This document shows, in pieces, positions 8,488-19,105 of a stretch of DNA of 64,000 nt. Each line of letters begins with the position of its first letter. The stretch's first letter is position 1. Below the pieces are notes generated by a model, which was not told the DNA's origin, did no database searches, and saw only the letters and a list, made by a program, of their open reading frames with translations. Origin of the DNA: Pseudomonadota bacterium (GTDB taxonomy: Bacteria; Desulfobacterota; Desulfovibrionia; Desulfovibrionales; Desulfovibrionaceae); contig JAHIUW010000034.1 of NCBI GenBank assembly GCA_018816865.1, positions 1 through 64,000 on the forward strand, written 5' to 3'. A program made the translations under genes and the position numbers.

Positions 8488-10392
8488 ATGAATCCAGAGA
8501 GTTTCAAACGACTGTTGCCGATGGCCTTGGTCCTTTTGGTGCTGCTTGTTCCGGCAGGCTGCGTCAAAAAGCCCGTAGATCGACAGCTTCAGGGCGTGGT
8601 TGAGCAACCGCAGGAAGAAGGCGCCGACTTGCAGCGCGAGGACGCCAACGCCGACACCTTGGAGCAGGAGGGCATTGAGGCCCTGACCCTGGCCGAGGAC
8701 GGCACCCCCTTGACCCCGCAGGAAGAGCAAGCCCTGGACTCTTCTGCAGAGATTAGCTTCGAACTTGATTCGCATGATACCGCTGACGTCCGCACTTTCT
8801 TCAAATATTTCACACATCACGAAAAGGGTCGCAAGAACTTTGAGCGCTGGCTCGAGCGTTCGGCCAAGTATCTGCCCTATGTGCGTCGCGTCTTCGCCGA
8901 GCGTGGACTGCCGCACGAACTGGTCTATCTGCCCTTTGTTGAGAGCGGTTACAACCCCCATGCCGGGTCCCACGCCGGGGCCAAGGGCATGTGGCAGTTC
9001 ATGCCCTTTACGGGCCGCAAGTTCGGTCTGCAGGTGGGCTGGTGGGTCGATGAGCGATACGACCCCTACAAGTCCACCGTTGCGGCTGCGGACTATCTGA
9101 CCATGCTCCACGAGGAGTTCGGGGACTGGTATCTGGCCCTGGCCGCCTACAATGCGGGCGAGGGCCGCGTGGGCCGTGCCATCAAGAAGAGCGGTTGCGA
9201 AGATTTCTTCGAACTGTCTCAGAAGCAGACCAACAAATGGAGCCGGGGCCGCAGGCTGTATTATCTGCCCAAGGAAACCCGCCAGTATGTGCCCAAGCTG
9301 TTGGCGGTCATCAAGATCGTGCAGAACCTGGAATCCTTGGGCTTCAAGCCCCTGGACTGGAGTGCGCCCGACACCGTGGCCGAGGTCAGCGTGCCGCCGC
9401 GCACGGACCTGCGGACGGTGGCCAAGGCCTGCGGCCTGACCTGGGAAGAGTTCAAGGATTACAATCCGGCCTACGCCGAGCCGGGCAGCCATCCAAACGA
9501 AGCGTGTACGGTCTATGTGCCCACGGACAAGGCCGAGGTCGCTGAGGCCCATCTCTCCGGCGCAGGGCGCATGGAATACACCGCCTATTACAGCTTCTAC
9601 AAGGTGCGCAACGGCGACTCCTGGTATCGAATCTCCCAGCATTACGGCGTCCCCATCGCCGTGCTCAAGAAGTACAACAACCGTTCTTCCAATCTGCTGC
9701 GGCCCGGCCAGTCTCTGAAGATTCCCGGCAAGGGCGAGTCCAGACTGGCTGCCGAGAGGATCAAGACTCAGCGCAGTAACCGCTCCAAGAATGCCCGGAA
9801 TGTGCTTGCAGGCAAGGTCAATGACCAGGGAAAATATGAGGTCGGCAGCGGCGACTCCCTGTGGTCCATCGCCAAGGCCCATAAAATCAGCATCTCCCAA
9901 CTGGCGGCAATCAACGGCCTGTCCAGCAAGGCCCGCCTGCGTATGGGGCAGTCCCTGAATCTTCCCGGTACGGCCTCGGTGCCCAAGACCACGGCCAAGG
10001 CCGCACAGCCCGAGGCAACGAACAGCAAGGTGCACAAGCTGGCGCAGTCGCGCTCCAACTACAGGGTCCAGAGCGGTGATTCCTTGTGGTCCGTGGCCAA
10101 GCACTACGGCACCACCGTGGGCACCCTGGCCAAGGCCAACGGCTTGACCAGCCGCACCGCCTTGCAGATCGGGCAGCGCCTGTACATCCCGGACCAGTCG
10201 ACATCGGCCACGCGCCGCACCGCAGAGCGTGCCGAGAAGGCCAAGGAAGTCATCACCTATCGGGTGCGCAGTGGCGATACCCTGTACGCCATCGCCAGAC
10301 GCTTCAGGGTCTCGGAGCAGAGCCTGCGCGAATGGAACGGCATGGACTCGTCGCGCATCTATCCCGGGGACAATTTGAAGCTGTATCAATAG
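8488..10392 (+). CDS. mltD: Membrane-bound lytic murein transglycosylase with four LysM repeats (MltD-like)
   Basis: 634 residues. A hydrophobic leader with a lipoprotein-like end (LLVPAGC; the -3 position is not classical) is followed by an acidic linker. The SLT family 1 catalytic domain lies at about residues 95-290: the catalytic Glu is E152 in LPFVESGYNP, followed by GAKGMWQFMPFTGRKFGL and LALAAYNAGEGRVGRA. Four clear LysM domains follow, each with a (N/S)GDS/T segment and a closing GQ/GD-L motif, preceded by one degenerate repeat. It should cleave glycan strands to 1,6-anhydro products in the periplasm. The start at 8488 has GGA six bases upstream; ATG 8482 is equally possible. Confidence 0.9.
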   Translation: MNPESFKRLLPMALVLLVLLVPAGCVKKPVDRQLQGVVEQPQEEGADLQREDANADTLEQEGIEALTLAEDGTPLTPQEEQALDSSAEISFELDSHDTADVRTFFKYFTHHEKGRKNFERWLERSAKYLPYVRRVFAERGLPHELVYLPFVESGYNPHAGSHAGAKGMWQFMPFTGRKFGLQVGWWVDERYDPYKSTVAAADYLTMLHEEFGDWYLALAAYNAGEGRVGRAIKKSGCEDFFELSQKQTNKWSRGRRLYYLPKETRQYVPKLLAVIKIVQNLESLGFKPLDWSAPDTVAEVSVPPRTDLRTVAKACGLTWEEFKDYNPAYAEPGSHPNEACTVYVPTDKAEVAEAHLSGAGRMEYTAYYSFYKVRNGDSWYRISQHYGVPIAVLKKYNNRSSNLLRPGQSLKIPGKGESRLAAERIKTQRSNRSKNARNVLAGKVNDQGKYEVGSGDSLWSIAKAHKISISQLAAINGLSSKARLRMGQSLNLPGTASVPKTTAKAAQPEATNSKVHKLAQSRSNYRVQSGDSLWSVAKHYGTTVGTLAKANGLTSRTALQIGQRLYIPDQSTSATRRTAERAEKAKEVITYRVRSGDTLYAIARRFRVSEQSLREWNGMDSSRIYPGDNLKLYQ

Positions 10393-10420
10393 CTTCGGTA
10401 GCCCTGAGTAAGACTATTAG

Positions 10421-10450
10421 GCGGGGCTGCGCAGGTGGCCCCGCTTTTTT
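10421..10450 (+). terminator. Intrinsic terminator of mltD
   Basis: Stem GCGGGGC (10421-10427) and GCCCCGC (10438-10444) with a 10-nt loop, followed directly by six T residues. It lies 29 bases after the mltD stop. Confidence 0.85.
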
Positions 10451-10539
10451 GTGCAGGACACCTGCGCTGGCGAGATCACTTGTAATGGTTCTGAGGAATT
10501 GGTAACGTCAGCGCTTATTCCCGCAGACAAGGAGGAGGC

Positions 10540-10731
10540 ATGCGTCTGATTATTGCGATTTTCCTGCCCTGGTTGCAGTTTTTTACTATTGGTAAGCCCA
10601 TCCAGGGCATCATTTGTCTGTTTCTGCAGTGCACACTCATTGGTTGGATTCCGGCTGCGCTTTGGTCTGTCTATGCCCTGAGCCAGTACAATACCGACAG
10701 GAAGATTGAGCAGATGCAGCAGGGGTTGTAG
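10540..10731 (+). CDS. YqaE/Pmp3-family small membrane protein
   Basis: 63 residues with two hydrophobic segments separated by a short loop (FLPWLQFFTIGKP, then CLFLQCTLIGWIPAALWSVYAL). This is the layout of the Pmp3/UPF0057 proteolipids, small inner-membrane proteins linked to stress and membrane potential. A strong ribosome binding site (AAGGAGGAGG) precedes the ATG, and the gene is monocistronic between two intrinsic terminators. Confidence 0.85.
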   Translation: MRLIIAIFLPWLQFFTIGKPIQGIICLFLQCTLIGWIPAALWSVYALSQYNTDRKIEQMQQGL

Positions 10732-10760
10732 CTGGTTCCTTGTCGCGGCAAGGGATGCAA

Positions 10761-10797
10761 AAAGGCGGGGCGCAATTGATGCGCCCCGCCTTTTTTT
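10761..10797 (+). terminator. Intrinsic terminator after the Pmp3-like gene
   Basis: Perfect 14-bp stem, 10761-10774 against 10780-10793, loop ATTGA, running into a T tract to 10797. The left arm begins AAA, so it could also act on minus-strand transcripts. Confidence 0.9.
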
Positions 10798-10804
10798 GTG
10801 AGGT

Positions 10805-11225
10805 CGGGGCCGCCTGCGCGGATCAGGCTGGTTACCGCTGATTGCAGGTGTCCGCCCTCGGCGGGACCAGGTAAAGAAGTGGCCCCGAACGCTTTCGGCT
10901 GGAGCAGGGGAAGAAATGGCCGCCTGCGCGGATGAGCGTGGGTGGTGTTGAGTTCAGGTGTCCAGCTTCGCTGGGACCAGAGGAGGTGTGGGGGGACGGT
11001 CGCGGACGCTCCCTTTCCCTCCGGAACCTCCTCTGGACTCCTCCCTCCCCCTGGAGCTAATGCGATAAGGTTATCAGGCCACGAGGGGTAAGGGGTTGGT
11101 CATGGTTGGAGCAGGGTGATGAGGGCCTTGCTGCCGGGCCCCGTCACTTCCTGAGGACGAACGTGATTCGTCCTCGTCGTGATCATGCCCCGATTAAGTG
11201 GGGCGATGATGTGCATGGTTGAAAG
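10805..11225 (-). repeat. Dispersed repeat, family B (copy B3, inverted) with partial right ends
   Basis: Reading on the minus strand, the element has the stem GGACGAA-TCACG-TTCGTCC, the core with GATAACCT and the right block containing CCAGAGGAGGT/ACCTCCTCTGG, ending in TCCGCGCAGGCGG. An additional truncated right end lies at about 10810-10880. The left stem sequence is unique to this copy but still pairs over seven bases. Confidence 0.7.
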
Positions 11226-11261
11226 TCTGAGAAGTGGAAGGGGGCCTGGGGTGCTCTGATG

Positions 11262-11376
11262 AATGCCGCAGGGAGGGCAAAGCCCGGACCGCAGGCAAAA
11301 AAGTCTTCATTGTCAGGATTGCCAAGGGAATGATTCCCTTGGCCGGGGGTGCGGGGGCTGACCCCCGCAAAGACTA
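11262..11376 (-). repeat. Family C repeat directly after sfsA
   Basis: In the reading direction of sfsA the element starts at the stop codon: GGGGGTCAGCCCCC, then AAGGGAATCATTCCCTT, then a tail with GGTCCGGGCTTTGCCCTCCCTGCGG. Order and orientation match the copy after the photolyase gene. The GGGGATCATCCCC hairpin of that copy is GGGAATCATTCCC here, so the stem is kept by paired changes. Confidence 0.65.
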
Positions 11377-12084
11377 AGGCTTGGGGGCCAAAGGTAGTTT
11401 TCTGACTAGGCCAATGCCCTGGTCAGAAACGCTCGCTAAATAAGGCCAGATCTCCACGCCTGCTTCACGGGCCAGCCAGAACAGCCGCGCGAAGTCCGGG
11501 TCTACCATGTCCGCCGGACCAAAGCAGGAGCAGTCATTGCGCTGGATGAGATAGAACGAGGCCACGCGGATGCCCTGGCCCGCCAGCCCGATGAGTTCTT
11601 GCAGGTGCTTCTGGCCGCGCGTGGTCACGGCGTCGGGGAAGATGGCGATGTCGTCCTCCACCAGGGTCACGTTCTTGGCCTCCACATACAGGGTGCCCTG
11701 GGGGCCTTCCAGTCGCGCGTCCAGGCGAGAGTTGCCGATGCTGGCCTCGGCCTTGAACTCGGTGTAACCGCGAGTCTCGGGCAGGGCCCCGGCCAGGTGT
11801 GCGGCTTTGAGCAGTCTGTTGGGGGTCAGGGTGTTCACGCCCACGGTCACCCCGCCCAGGTCCAGGGTCTCCAGGGTCCATTTCAGCTTGCGCTTGGGAC
11901 CCGGAGCCGGGGACAACAGTGCCTTTGCCCCGGGACGCAGCAGGCCGAGCATGGAGCCGGAATTGTTGGTGTGAGCCCATACGGATTCGCCCGCCACATC
12001 GGTTTCCACGCTGAAGCGCTTGACGCGGCGGATGAAGCGGCCTGTGATGCAGCCGTCGCCAAAGGGCAGCAGGATGTTGCTCAC
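11374..12084 (-). CDS. sfsA: Sugar fermentation stimulation protein homolog (DNA/RNA nuclease SfsA)
   Basis: 236 residues, matching the SfsA family length. Visible family motifs are [22 protein letters not shown] at the N-terminus, [23 protein letters not shown] and [16 protein letters not shown]. SfsA was first described as a maltose-metabolism regulator in E. coli and has a nuclease-like fold. The GTG at 12084 aligns with the usual family N-terminus; no strong ribosome binding site is visible and the frame stays open upstream. It is divergent from the aminotransferase at 12254. Confidence 0.9.
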   Translation of the reverse strand: MSNILLPFGDGCITGRFIRRVKRFSVETDVAGESVWAHTNNSGSMLGLLRPGAKALLSPAPGPKRKLKWTLETLDLGGVTVGVNTLTPNRLLKAAHLAGALPETRGYTEFKAEASIGNSRLDARLEGPQGTLYVEAKNVTLVEDDIAIFPDAVTTRGQKHLQELIGLAGQGIRVASFYLIQRNDCSCFGPADMVDPDFARLFWLAREAGVEIWPYLASVSDQGIGLVRKLPLAPKP

Positions 12085-12253
12085 GGGGGAGAGTCCGGGT
12101 GGATGTGAGGGCGGGAGCCCGGGGGCGCGGTGCAAGGCCCGCAGCCATTTACCTTCGCAGCAATTTACCCTAAGAACGAACGAATTGGAACATGGGGCAT
12201 TTGAGGCAACGCATAGCGCATGGACAGAACCTGTTTTGCTACCAGGCGGGAAC

Positions 12254-13426
12254 ATGAGAACTTCCAACAAACTGTCGAAGATCAAACCGTCGGCGACCTT
12301 GACCATCAGCGCCAAGGCCATGGACCTGCGAGCCCAGGGACGCGAGATCATCAGCCTGTCCGTGGGCGAGCCGGACTTCGGCACCCCGCAGCATATCTGC
12401 GACGCGGCCAAGGCCGCCCTGGACGAGGGGTTCACGCGCTACACCCAGGTCCCGGGAATCCCCGAACTGCGCCAGGCCGTGGCTGATTATTTCAACTCGT
12501 ATTACGGAACGAAGGCCTCCCTTGAGGCGACCATGGTCACCAACGGTGGCAAGCAGGCCCTGTACAACATCATGCAGGCGTTCTTGAATCCCGGCGACAA
12601 GGTGCTGATCCCCGGTCCGTACTGGGTCAGTTATCCGGCCATGGTCCGCCTGGCCGACGCCGAGCCGGTTATCGTGCCCGCCGGGGCGGACAGGGGCTTC
12701 AAGATTACGGTGGGGGACCTGGACGCGGCCTACACGCCCGACGTGAAGATGTTGCTCTTGAACTCGCCATCCAACCCCACGGGCGTGCAGTACACCGAGG
12801 CCGAACTCTTTGCCCTGGCCCAGTGGGCCGTGGATCGCGATGTCTTCGTGATCTCCGATGAGATTTATGACCGCTTGGTCTTTGCCCCGGCCGAGCCCGT
12901 CTCCTTGGCCCCCTTGTGGGAGCGGCACCCCGAACACGTGGCCGTGGTCAACGGCCTGTCCAAGAGCTTCGCCATGACGGGCTGGCGGTTGGGCTTCGTG
13001 CTGGCGCATCCGGACCTGATCAAGGCCATGACCAAGATCCAGGGCCAGAGCACCTCCAACGTCAATTCCATCACCCAGAAGGCGGCCCTGGCGGCCCTGA
13101 ACGGCCCCAGGGAGTTCATGGCGACCATGAACGAGGCCTTTGTGCGCCGCCGGGACAAGGCCCTTGAGATCGTGTCTTCCTGGCCGGGGGTGATTTGTCC
13201 CAAGCCCGACGGAGCGTTCTACCTCTTCCCGGACGTCAGCGCCCTGTATACTGAGAAGATGCCCGACTCCACGACCATGTGTACCGTGCTTCTGGAAGAG
13301 GCGGGTGTGGCGGCCGTGCCCGGGGCGGCCTTCGGCGACGACCGCTGCGTACGTTTTTCCTACGCCCTGGATGATGAAACCCTGATTGCGGCCCTGAACA
13401 AGGTGGGTGCGGTCATCCTGCCCTAG
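12254..13426 (+). CDS. aspC: Pyridoxal-phosphate aminotransferase, aspartate aminotransferase type (class I)
   Basis: 390 residues. Fold type I signatures: [13 protein letters not shown] near the N-terminus, [27 protein letters not shown], and the PLP lysine K237 in [15 protein letters not shown]. The subgroup resembles prokaryotic aspartate aminotransferases (aspartate + 2-oxoglutarate to oxaloacetate + glutamate), some of which also accept aromatic or prephenate-type substrates, so the substrate is not certain. The ATG at 12254 follows GGCGGG; a longer open frame from 12020 overlaps sfsA and is not needed. The kinase gene starts 22 nt downstream, so co-transcription with the two-component pair is likely. 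Confidence 0.9.
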   Translation: MRTSNKLSKIKPSATLTISAKAMDLRAQGREIISLSVGEPDFGTPQHICDAAKAALDEGFTRYTQVPGIPELRQAVADYFNSYYGTKASLEATMVTNGGKQALYNIMQAFLNPGDKVLIPGPYWVSYPAMVRLADAEPVIVPAGADRGFKITVGDLDAAYTPDVKMLLLNSPSNPTGVQYTEAELFALAQWAVDRDVFVISDEIYDRLVFAPAEPVSLAPLWERHPEHVAVVNGLSKSFAMTGWRLGFVLAHPDLIKAMTKIQGQSTSNVNSITQKAALAALNGPREFMATMNEAFVRRRDKALEIVSSWPGVICPKPDGAFYLFPDVSALYTEKMPDSTTMCTVLLEEAGVAAVPGAAFGDDRCVRFSYALDDETLIAALNKVGAVILP

Positions 13427-13448
13427 GCGGGTGGTCCCAGCGAGGCAC

Positions 13449-14888
13449 ATGTTGAAGAAGTCAGTATCGCCTTTTTCCGATCCGGCCCGGCCGTTCCAGC
13501 TGGTGAAGTTCCTGTCCTGGAGCTCGCTGGTGCTGATCCTGGCCACGAGTCTGATGATGTCGGTGCTGATCGCCAACACGGCACGCGAGACCCTGCTGGC
13601 CAAGCAGCGCGAATTCGCCCAGCTGCTGGCCGAGAATCTGAACCATCAGATCTTCCAGCGCTTCACGGTGCCCACGGTGCTGCGCTACGGCTACGTCGGC
13701 CTGAAGAACGAAGAGCAGTATCTGCACATGAACTCGGTGGTCAAGGACACCATCCACGGCCAGCACGTGCTGGAGCTTCGGGTCTACGACATCGCCAAGG
13801 TCGTGGCCTATTCCACCAACAAGGAGCTCATTGGTCGCGAGGATCTGGCGGGCAGCGCCGTGGACAACGCCCTGGCCTCCGAGCAGCATAGCTTTGAGAT
13901 CGTCTCCAAGGTCTCGCCCTTGTGGGCCATGTTCCGTTTCGACATGGAGCCCGAAAGTGTGATCATGCGCTTGACCTATCCGCTCAAGACCGAGCGCAGC
14001 CTCTTCAAGGGCGGGCCGGGGCCCCAGATCATGGGCATTCTGGAGTTCACCCAGGACATCACCGGGGACTTCAAGGCCGCGGTCAATTTCCAGTGGGTGA
14101 TCATCGCCATCTCCTCGGGTACGGCGCTGATCCTGTTCTTCATGCTGGTGGTCTTCATCCGCCGGGCCGACGCCATCAATGCCCAGCGCGTGACCCGGGT
14201 GCGCGGGCTGGAGCGCGAGCTGCTGCAATCCGAGAAGTTGGCCAGCATGGGCCGGGTGGTGGCGGGCATCGCCCATGAGATCCGCAACCCCCTGGGCATC
14301 ATCCAGTCCAGCGCCGAGTTGCTGCTGAAAAAGGCCAAGGCCGAGAATGCCTCGCGCGTACAGATCCTGCAGATCATGTTCGATGAGATCAAGCGCCTGT
14401 CCCAGACCGTGAACGACTTTTTGGACTACGCCCGGCCCAAGACCCCGCGCCGCGACCCCGTGGACCTGTCGCTGGTCCTGGAGCAGGCCCGGGTCTTCCT
14501 GGACCAGAAGGCCCAGGAGGCGGGTGTGAGCTTCAAATGCGAGTACCCGGCGAACATGATGATCAAGGGCGACAAGGACCTGTTGTACCGGGCCGTGTAC
14601 AACATCGTGGTCAACGCCATGCAGGCCATGCAGGACGGTGGCGAACTGCGCATCGAGGGCGAGGTCACCCGGCGTGAGGTCTGCCTGACCTTCACCGACC
14701 AGGGCACGGGCTTTGCCGCCGAGGTCATGGAAAAGCTGGCGGACCCGTTCTTCACCACCAAGGATACCGGCACCGGCCTGGGACTGGCCATCGCGGTCAA
14801 CATCCTGGACAGTCATGGGGCCGAGATCGATTTTGCCAATGCAAGCGAAGGCGGCGCACAAGTGACCGTCAGATTTCCAAAAGCATAG
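13449..14888 (+). CDS. Membrane sensor histidine kinase (NtrB/ZraS-like)
   Basis: 479 residues. The N-terminal transmembrane segment is at about residues 21-43 and a second at about 215-240, enclosing a periplasmic sensor of about 170 residues of unrecognised type. The cytoplasmic HisKA domain has the phospho-acceptor H276 in GIAHEIRNPLG. The HATPase_c domain shows NIVVNAMQAM (N box), DQGTGF (G1) and TGLGLAIA (G2). It lies 9 nt before a sigma54 response regulator that is its evident partner. The input signal cannot be deduced; the preceding aminotransferase gives no clear hint. Confidence 0.92.
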   Translation: MLKKSVSPFSDPARPFQLVKFLSWSSLVLILATSLMMSVLIANTARETLLAKQREFAQLLAENLNHQIFQRFTVPTVLRYGYVGLKNEEQYLHMNSVVKDTIHGQHVLELRVYDIAKVVAYSTNKELIGREDLAGSAVDNALASEQHSFEIVSKVSPLWAMFRFDMEPESVIMRLTYPLKTERSLFKGGPGPQIMGILEFTQDITGDFKAAVNFQWVIIAISSGTALILFFMLVVFIRRADAINAQRVTRVRGLERELLQSEKLASMGRVVAGIAHEIRNPLGIIQSSAELLLKKAKAENASRVQILQIMFDEIKRLSQTVNDFLDYARPKTPRRDPVDLSLVLEQARVFLDQKAQEAGVSFKCEYPANMMIKGDKDLLYRAVYNIVVNAMQAMQDGGELRIEGEVTRREVCLTFTDQGTGFAAEVMEKLADPFFTTKDTGTGLGLAIAVNILDSHGAEIDFANASEGGAQVTVRFPKA

Positions 14889-14897
14889 GGAGCGCCA

Positions 14898-16271
<1,374 letters not shown>

Positions 16272-16312
16272 GGTTGGGGTCCGCCTGCGGCGGTTTGCAT
16301 TGAATATCCGAG

Positions 16313-16660
16313 GCCGCCTGCGCGAAAGAGCGTGGGCGGTTTTTCTTTTTATTGTTGGTACCTACGCGGATTGTCCTTATTGGTGCTGCTTCCATTGGTC
16401 CGCCTTCAGCGGGACCAGAGGAGGTGTGGGGGGACGGTCGCGGACACTCTCTTTCCCCCCGGAACCTCCTCTGGACTCCACCCTCCCCCCTTTTAGTCAA
16501 AGCTGAACGGTTATCAGACCATACAGGCCATAGGGTTTGCTCTGCTGGTGGCGTGGTGCTGACAATCTTGTTGCCGGGCCTCGCCACTCCCTGCGACCGA
16601 ACCTGGTTCGGCCTTGTTGTGGCTCATGGCCCGATCATGAGGGCGAGGATGCGCCTGGCA
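16313..16660 (-). repeat. Dispersed repeat, family B (copy B4, inverted)
   Basis: The plus strand reads GGGACCAGAGGAGGTGTGGGG, then the C-rich block with GGAACCTCCTCTGG, the core GGTTATCAGACCATACAGG, and the stem CCGAAC-CTG-GTTCGG. The order is inverted relative to B1. The outer motif CCGCCTGCGCG lies at 16316. The element begins about 40 bases after the response-regulator stop. Confidence 0.7.
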
Positions 16661-16704
16661 TAGGGTGAGCGGGAGGAGAGGGGCTACAGAGCTATCAACA
16701 GTGA

Positions 16705-16895
16705 CCGCCTGCGCGGATAAAACACATGTATTGGTCAGTCTTCGCCGTGACCAGAGGAGGTGTGGGTGGAGGGTTGCCGTGCTCCCTCTGCCCCCGGAAT
16801 CTCCTCTGGACTCCTTCCTCCCCCCTGTCGTCTATGCAAAACGGTTATCAGGCCATACAGGCCGGAGAATGTTGAATAGCCTCGTGGCCCGAGAT
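16705..16895 (-). repeat. Dispersed repeat, family B (copy B5, truncated, inverted)
   Basis: A second, shorter copy in tandem with B4. It keeps CCGCCTGCGCGGAT, ACCAGAGGAGGTGTGG, AATCTCCTCTGG and the core CGGTTATCAGGCCATACAGG, but lacks most of the left stem region. The remaining bases to 17070 show nothing recognisable. Confidence 0.6.
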
Positions 16896-17070
16896 GGTGA
16901 GTGAGTTTGAGAGGACGGAGAGGGTAGAACCAAGAGGGAGATGATGTTCAAAAAAAATCATCGGTAGGCTGGTTGGGGATGTGCGCAGCCAAGGCGCGAA
17001 AGAAACGGCCAGACCGAAGGTTTTGCTTTTGTGAGGCAACGAAGCAGGGGTGCGTTCCCGGCCAGCCTAC

Positions 17071-17811
17071 CTACTTCAGCTCCTGTGCGCCATTATACAG
17101 CCGCTCTAAGCGATCGACGATGTCGATGTAATCTTCCTTGGCCCGGGTCATGGACTCCTGATGGGCCTGCCTTTGGTTGTAGAGTTCGCTCTTGACCTGC
17201 AAACGTTTGCCCGCATAGGTCGTATTCCACTGTTCCACCAGCTTGTTCAATTTCACGTAGGCGTTATGGGCATCGCGGCGTCGACCGTCGAAGCGATAGA
17301 CCTCTTCCGGGGTGCGGAAGAAGACGGCACTGGTGTAATACAGCTCGTTTTCCTCGCGGGAAATGATGCCGCCGCTGGTGCATTCCAGGGCCAGCCAGCC
17401 CCGCTCCGGGGTCTTGGCCATGACCCAGGCGTGGTTGGCGAGGTTGGCGTAGTGCTCAAACCCCAGCCCCGTGATCTTGCGCTCCACGTTGCCGCCCGCC
17501 AGGCGCACATCCAGCCCTTTGACCCGCAGCCGGTACCAGATGGCCTCGCTCATCTGTTTGCACTGGGTCTGCGTCAGCTTAGAATACTTGTTCTTGGATG
17601 AATACTCGGCCAGCACTTCCTGGATGAGCTCCATGGTGGCTTCGTGGTTCAGGGAGGAGCTTGCGGACTGGGCCTGGGATTTCGTATTACGGATCGTAAT
17701 CTTGACCGGCCCGTCGCTGTTGTCGATGACCACGTCATCGCCCAGCGCTGGCCCCGCCAGGCATCCTGCGATCAGGAAAACCATCAGAATCTTGAGCAGA
17801 TAGTTGAACAT
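17071..17811 (-). CDS. Exported (probably lipo-) protein with a transglutaminase-like Cys-His-Glu pattern, paralog 1
   Basis: 246 residues. The leader ends in a good lipobox (IAGC, Cys17); alternatively signal peptidase I could cut after PALG. The mature part shares a conserved core with the protein at 26323-27051: a Cys (C84) in a helix followed by IWYRLRVKGL and a GN, a His (H127) in NHAWVMA, then GWLALECTSGG with E143, and NELYYTSAVFFRTPEE. The order Cys, then His about 43 residues later, then an acidic residue 16 later, resembles the transglutaminase/cysteine-protease core (HAWVEV...GWIPVD). This is inference; no database match is claimed. The C-terminus looks helical. The ATG at 17811 has AGGGGG upstream. 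Confidence 0.6.
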   Translation of the reverse strand: MFNYLLKILMVFLIAGCLAGPALGDDVVIDNSDGPVKITIRNTKSQAQSASSSLNHEATMELIQEVLAEYSSKNKYSKLTQTQCKQMSEAIWYRLRVKGLDVRLAGGNVERKITGLGFEHYANLANHAWVMAKTPERGWLALECTSGGIISREENELYYTSAVFFRTPEEVYRFDGRRRDAHNAYVKLNKLVEQWNTTYAGKRLQVKSELYNQRQAHQESMTRAKEDYIDIVDRLERLYNGAQELK

Positions 17812-17878
17812 GCAATCCCCCTTGCGGGCGGACTGTAGCCTACGCAAGGGGGATCGATCAATAGGGTAATCGATCAGT

Positions 17879-19078
17879 TCAACTTAATGGAGTTGAAGAT
17901 TCAGGTGATTTCTGCTCGCGCGTCCCGGCGTAGAGCTCGTAGAGCAGCAGACGGCACTCGATGGGGCCGTTCATCAGCGGGATGCGCTTGGACGTCTTCA
18001 GACCGATGTGCTTGGACAAGGGCTTGCTGCCCGTGAACACCGCGCCCGTGTAGCCCCCGCAGCGCTGCTTCATGAAGTCGCCCAGGGCCTTGTATACGGC
18101 TTCCAGCTCGGCCTCTTCGCCCATGCGCTGACCGTATTCCGGGTTGCAGATCATCAGGTTCAGGTGGCGCTTGGCCGGTTCGGGCACCGGCGAGTCCCGG
18201 AAGTCGCAGACCTGGAACTCGATGAGTTCCTCCATGCCCGCCTCCATGGCGTTCTCACGCGCGGCCGTGACGGCCACGGGATCGATGTCCGAGGCGATGA
18301 TCGGGTTGGCCGTGGTCTGGCGCATCTTGGAGCGGGCCTCGCTGCGCAAGGCCTTCCAGGCCTCCTCGTCATGGCCCAGCACGTGCCTGAAGGCGAAGTC
18401 CGGGCGCAGCAGCCCTGGTGCCGTGCCCGTGGCCAGCAACGCGGCTTCGATGGCCAGGGTCCCGGAGCCGCACAGGGGATTCAGCAACACGCCCTTGCCG
18501 TTGTAGCGCGAAGCCAGCAGGCAGGCGGCGGCCAGGGTCTCGCGCATGGGGGCCTTGCCGGGTTGCAGGCGGTAGCCGCGGTTGGACAGGGGCGAGCCCG
18601 AGGTGTCCAGGTACAGGACCGCGTCGCGATGCTTCCAGTACAGGAAGAGCATGGTCCCGCTCTTGTCCGGTCCGGAGTCCGGGCGACGGCCTTGTTTTTC
18701 GGCAAAGCGGTCCACCACCGCGTCCTTGACGCGCAGGTTGGCGAAACGCGAGTCGCGTACGGATTTGTTGTCCACGCTGGATTCCACGGACAGATAGCCG
18801 TCCTCGGGGATGATCTCCTCCCAGGGCAGGGGCAGGATCGCTGCGTACAGTTCGTCGGGATTGGTGGCCTGGAAGCGGTGCAGCTGGAAGAGCACCCGAT
18901 GGCCGGTGCGCAGCCAGAGGTTCAGGCGCATGCAGTCGGCCAGGGTGCCGTTGGCCAAGAGGCCGCCTGGCTGCTCGGCTTCGGGCTTGACGCCCAAGGC
19001 GCGCATTTCATCGGCCAGGAAGGGCTGCAGCCCGCGGGCGCAGGTGACGAAAATCTTGCCTGTCTTTTGGATATCCAT
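17879..19078 (-). CDS. THUMP-containing RNA guanine-N2 methyltransferase (RlmL N-terminal type)
   Basis: 399 residues: an N-terminal ferredoxin-like/THUMP region (1-170) and a Rossmann methyltransferase domain. Typical RlmL/TrmN features are LSNRGYRLQPGKAPMRETLAAA, the SAM motif NPLCGSGTLAIEAAL, ASDIDPVAV and the catalytic motif IV. That last motif reads NPEYGQR, where most relatives have NPPYGER. It should methylate guanine N2 in 23S rRNA or tRNA. Its length lacks the RlmK half found in gammaproteobacterial RlmKL. The Pro to Glu change in motif IV is unusual and could affect base recognition. Confidence 0.85.
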   Translation of the reverse strand: MDIQKTGKIFVTCARGLQPFLADEMRALGVKPEAEQPGGLLANGTLADCMRLNLWLRTGHRVLFQLHRFQATNPDELYAAILPLPWEEIIPEDGYLSVESSVDNKSVRDSRFANLRVKDAVVDRFAEKQGRRPDSGPDKSGTMLFLYWKHRDAVLYLDTSGSPLSNRGYRLQPGKAPMRETLAAACLLASRYNGKGVLLNPLCGSGTLAIEAALLATGTAPGLLRPDFAFRHVLGHDEEAWKALRSEARSKMRQTTANPIIASDIDPVAVTAARENAMEAGMEELIEFQVCDFRDSPVPEPAKRHLNLMICNPEYGQRMGEEAELEAVYKALGDFMKQRCGGYTGAVFTGSKPLSKHIGLKTSKRIPLMNGPIECRLLLYELYAGTREQKSPESSTPLS

Positions 19079-19105
19079 GGTTGCTGTGGCCTCTTCTCTA
19101 CTGCG

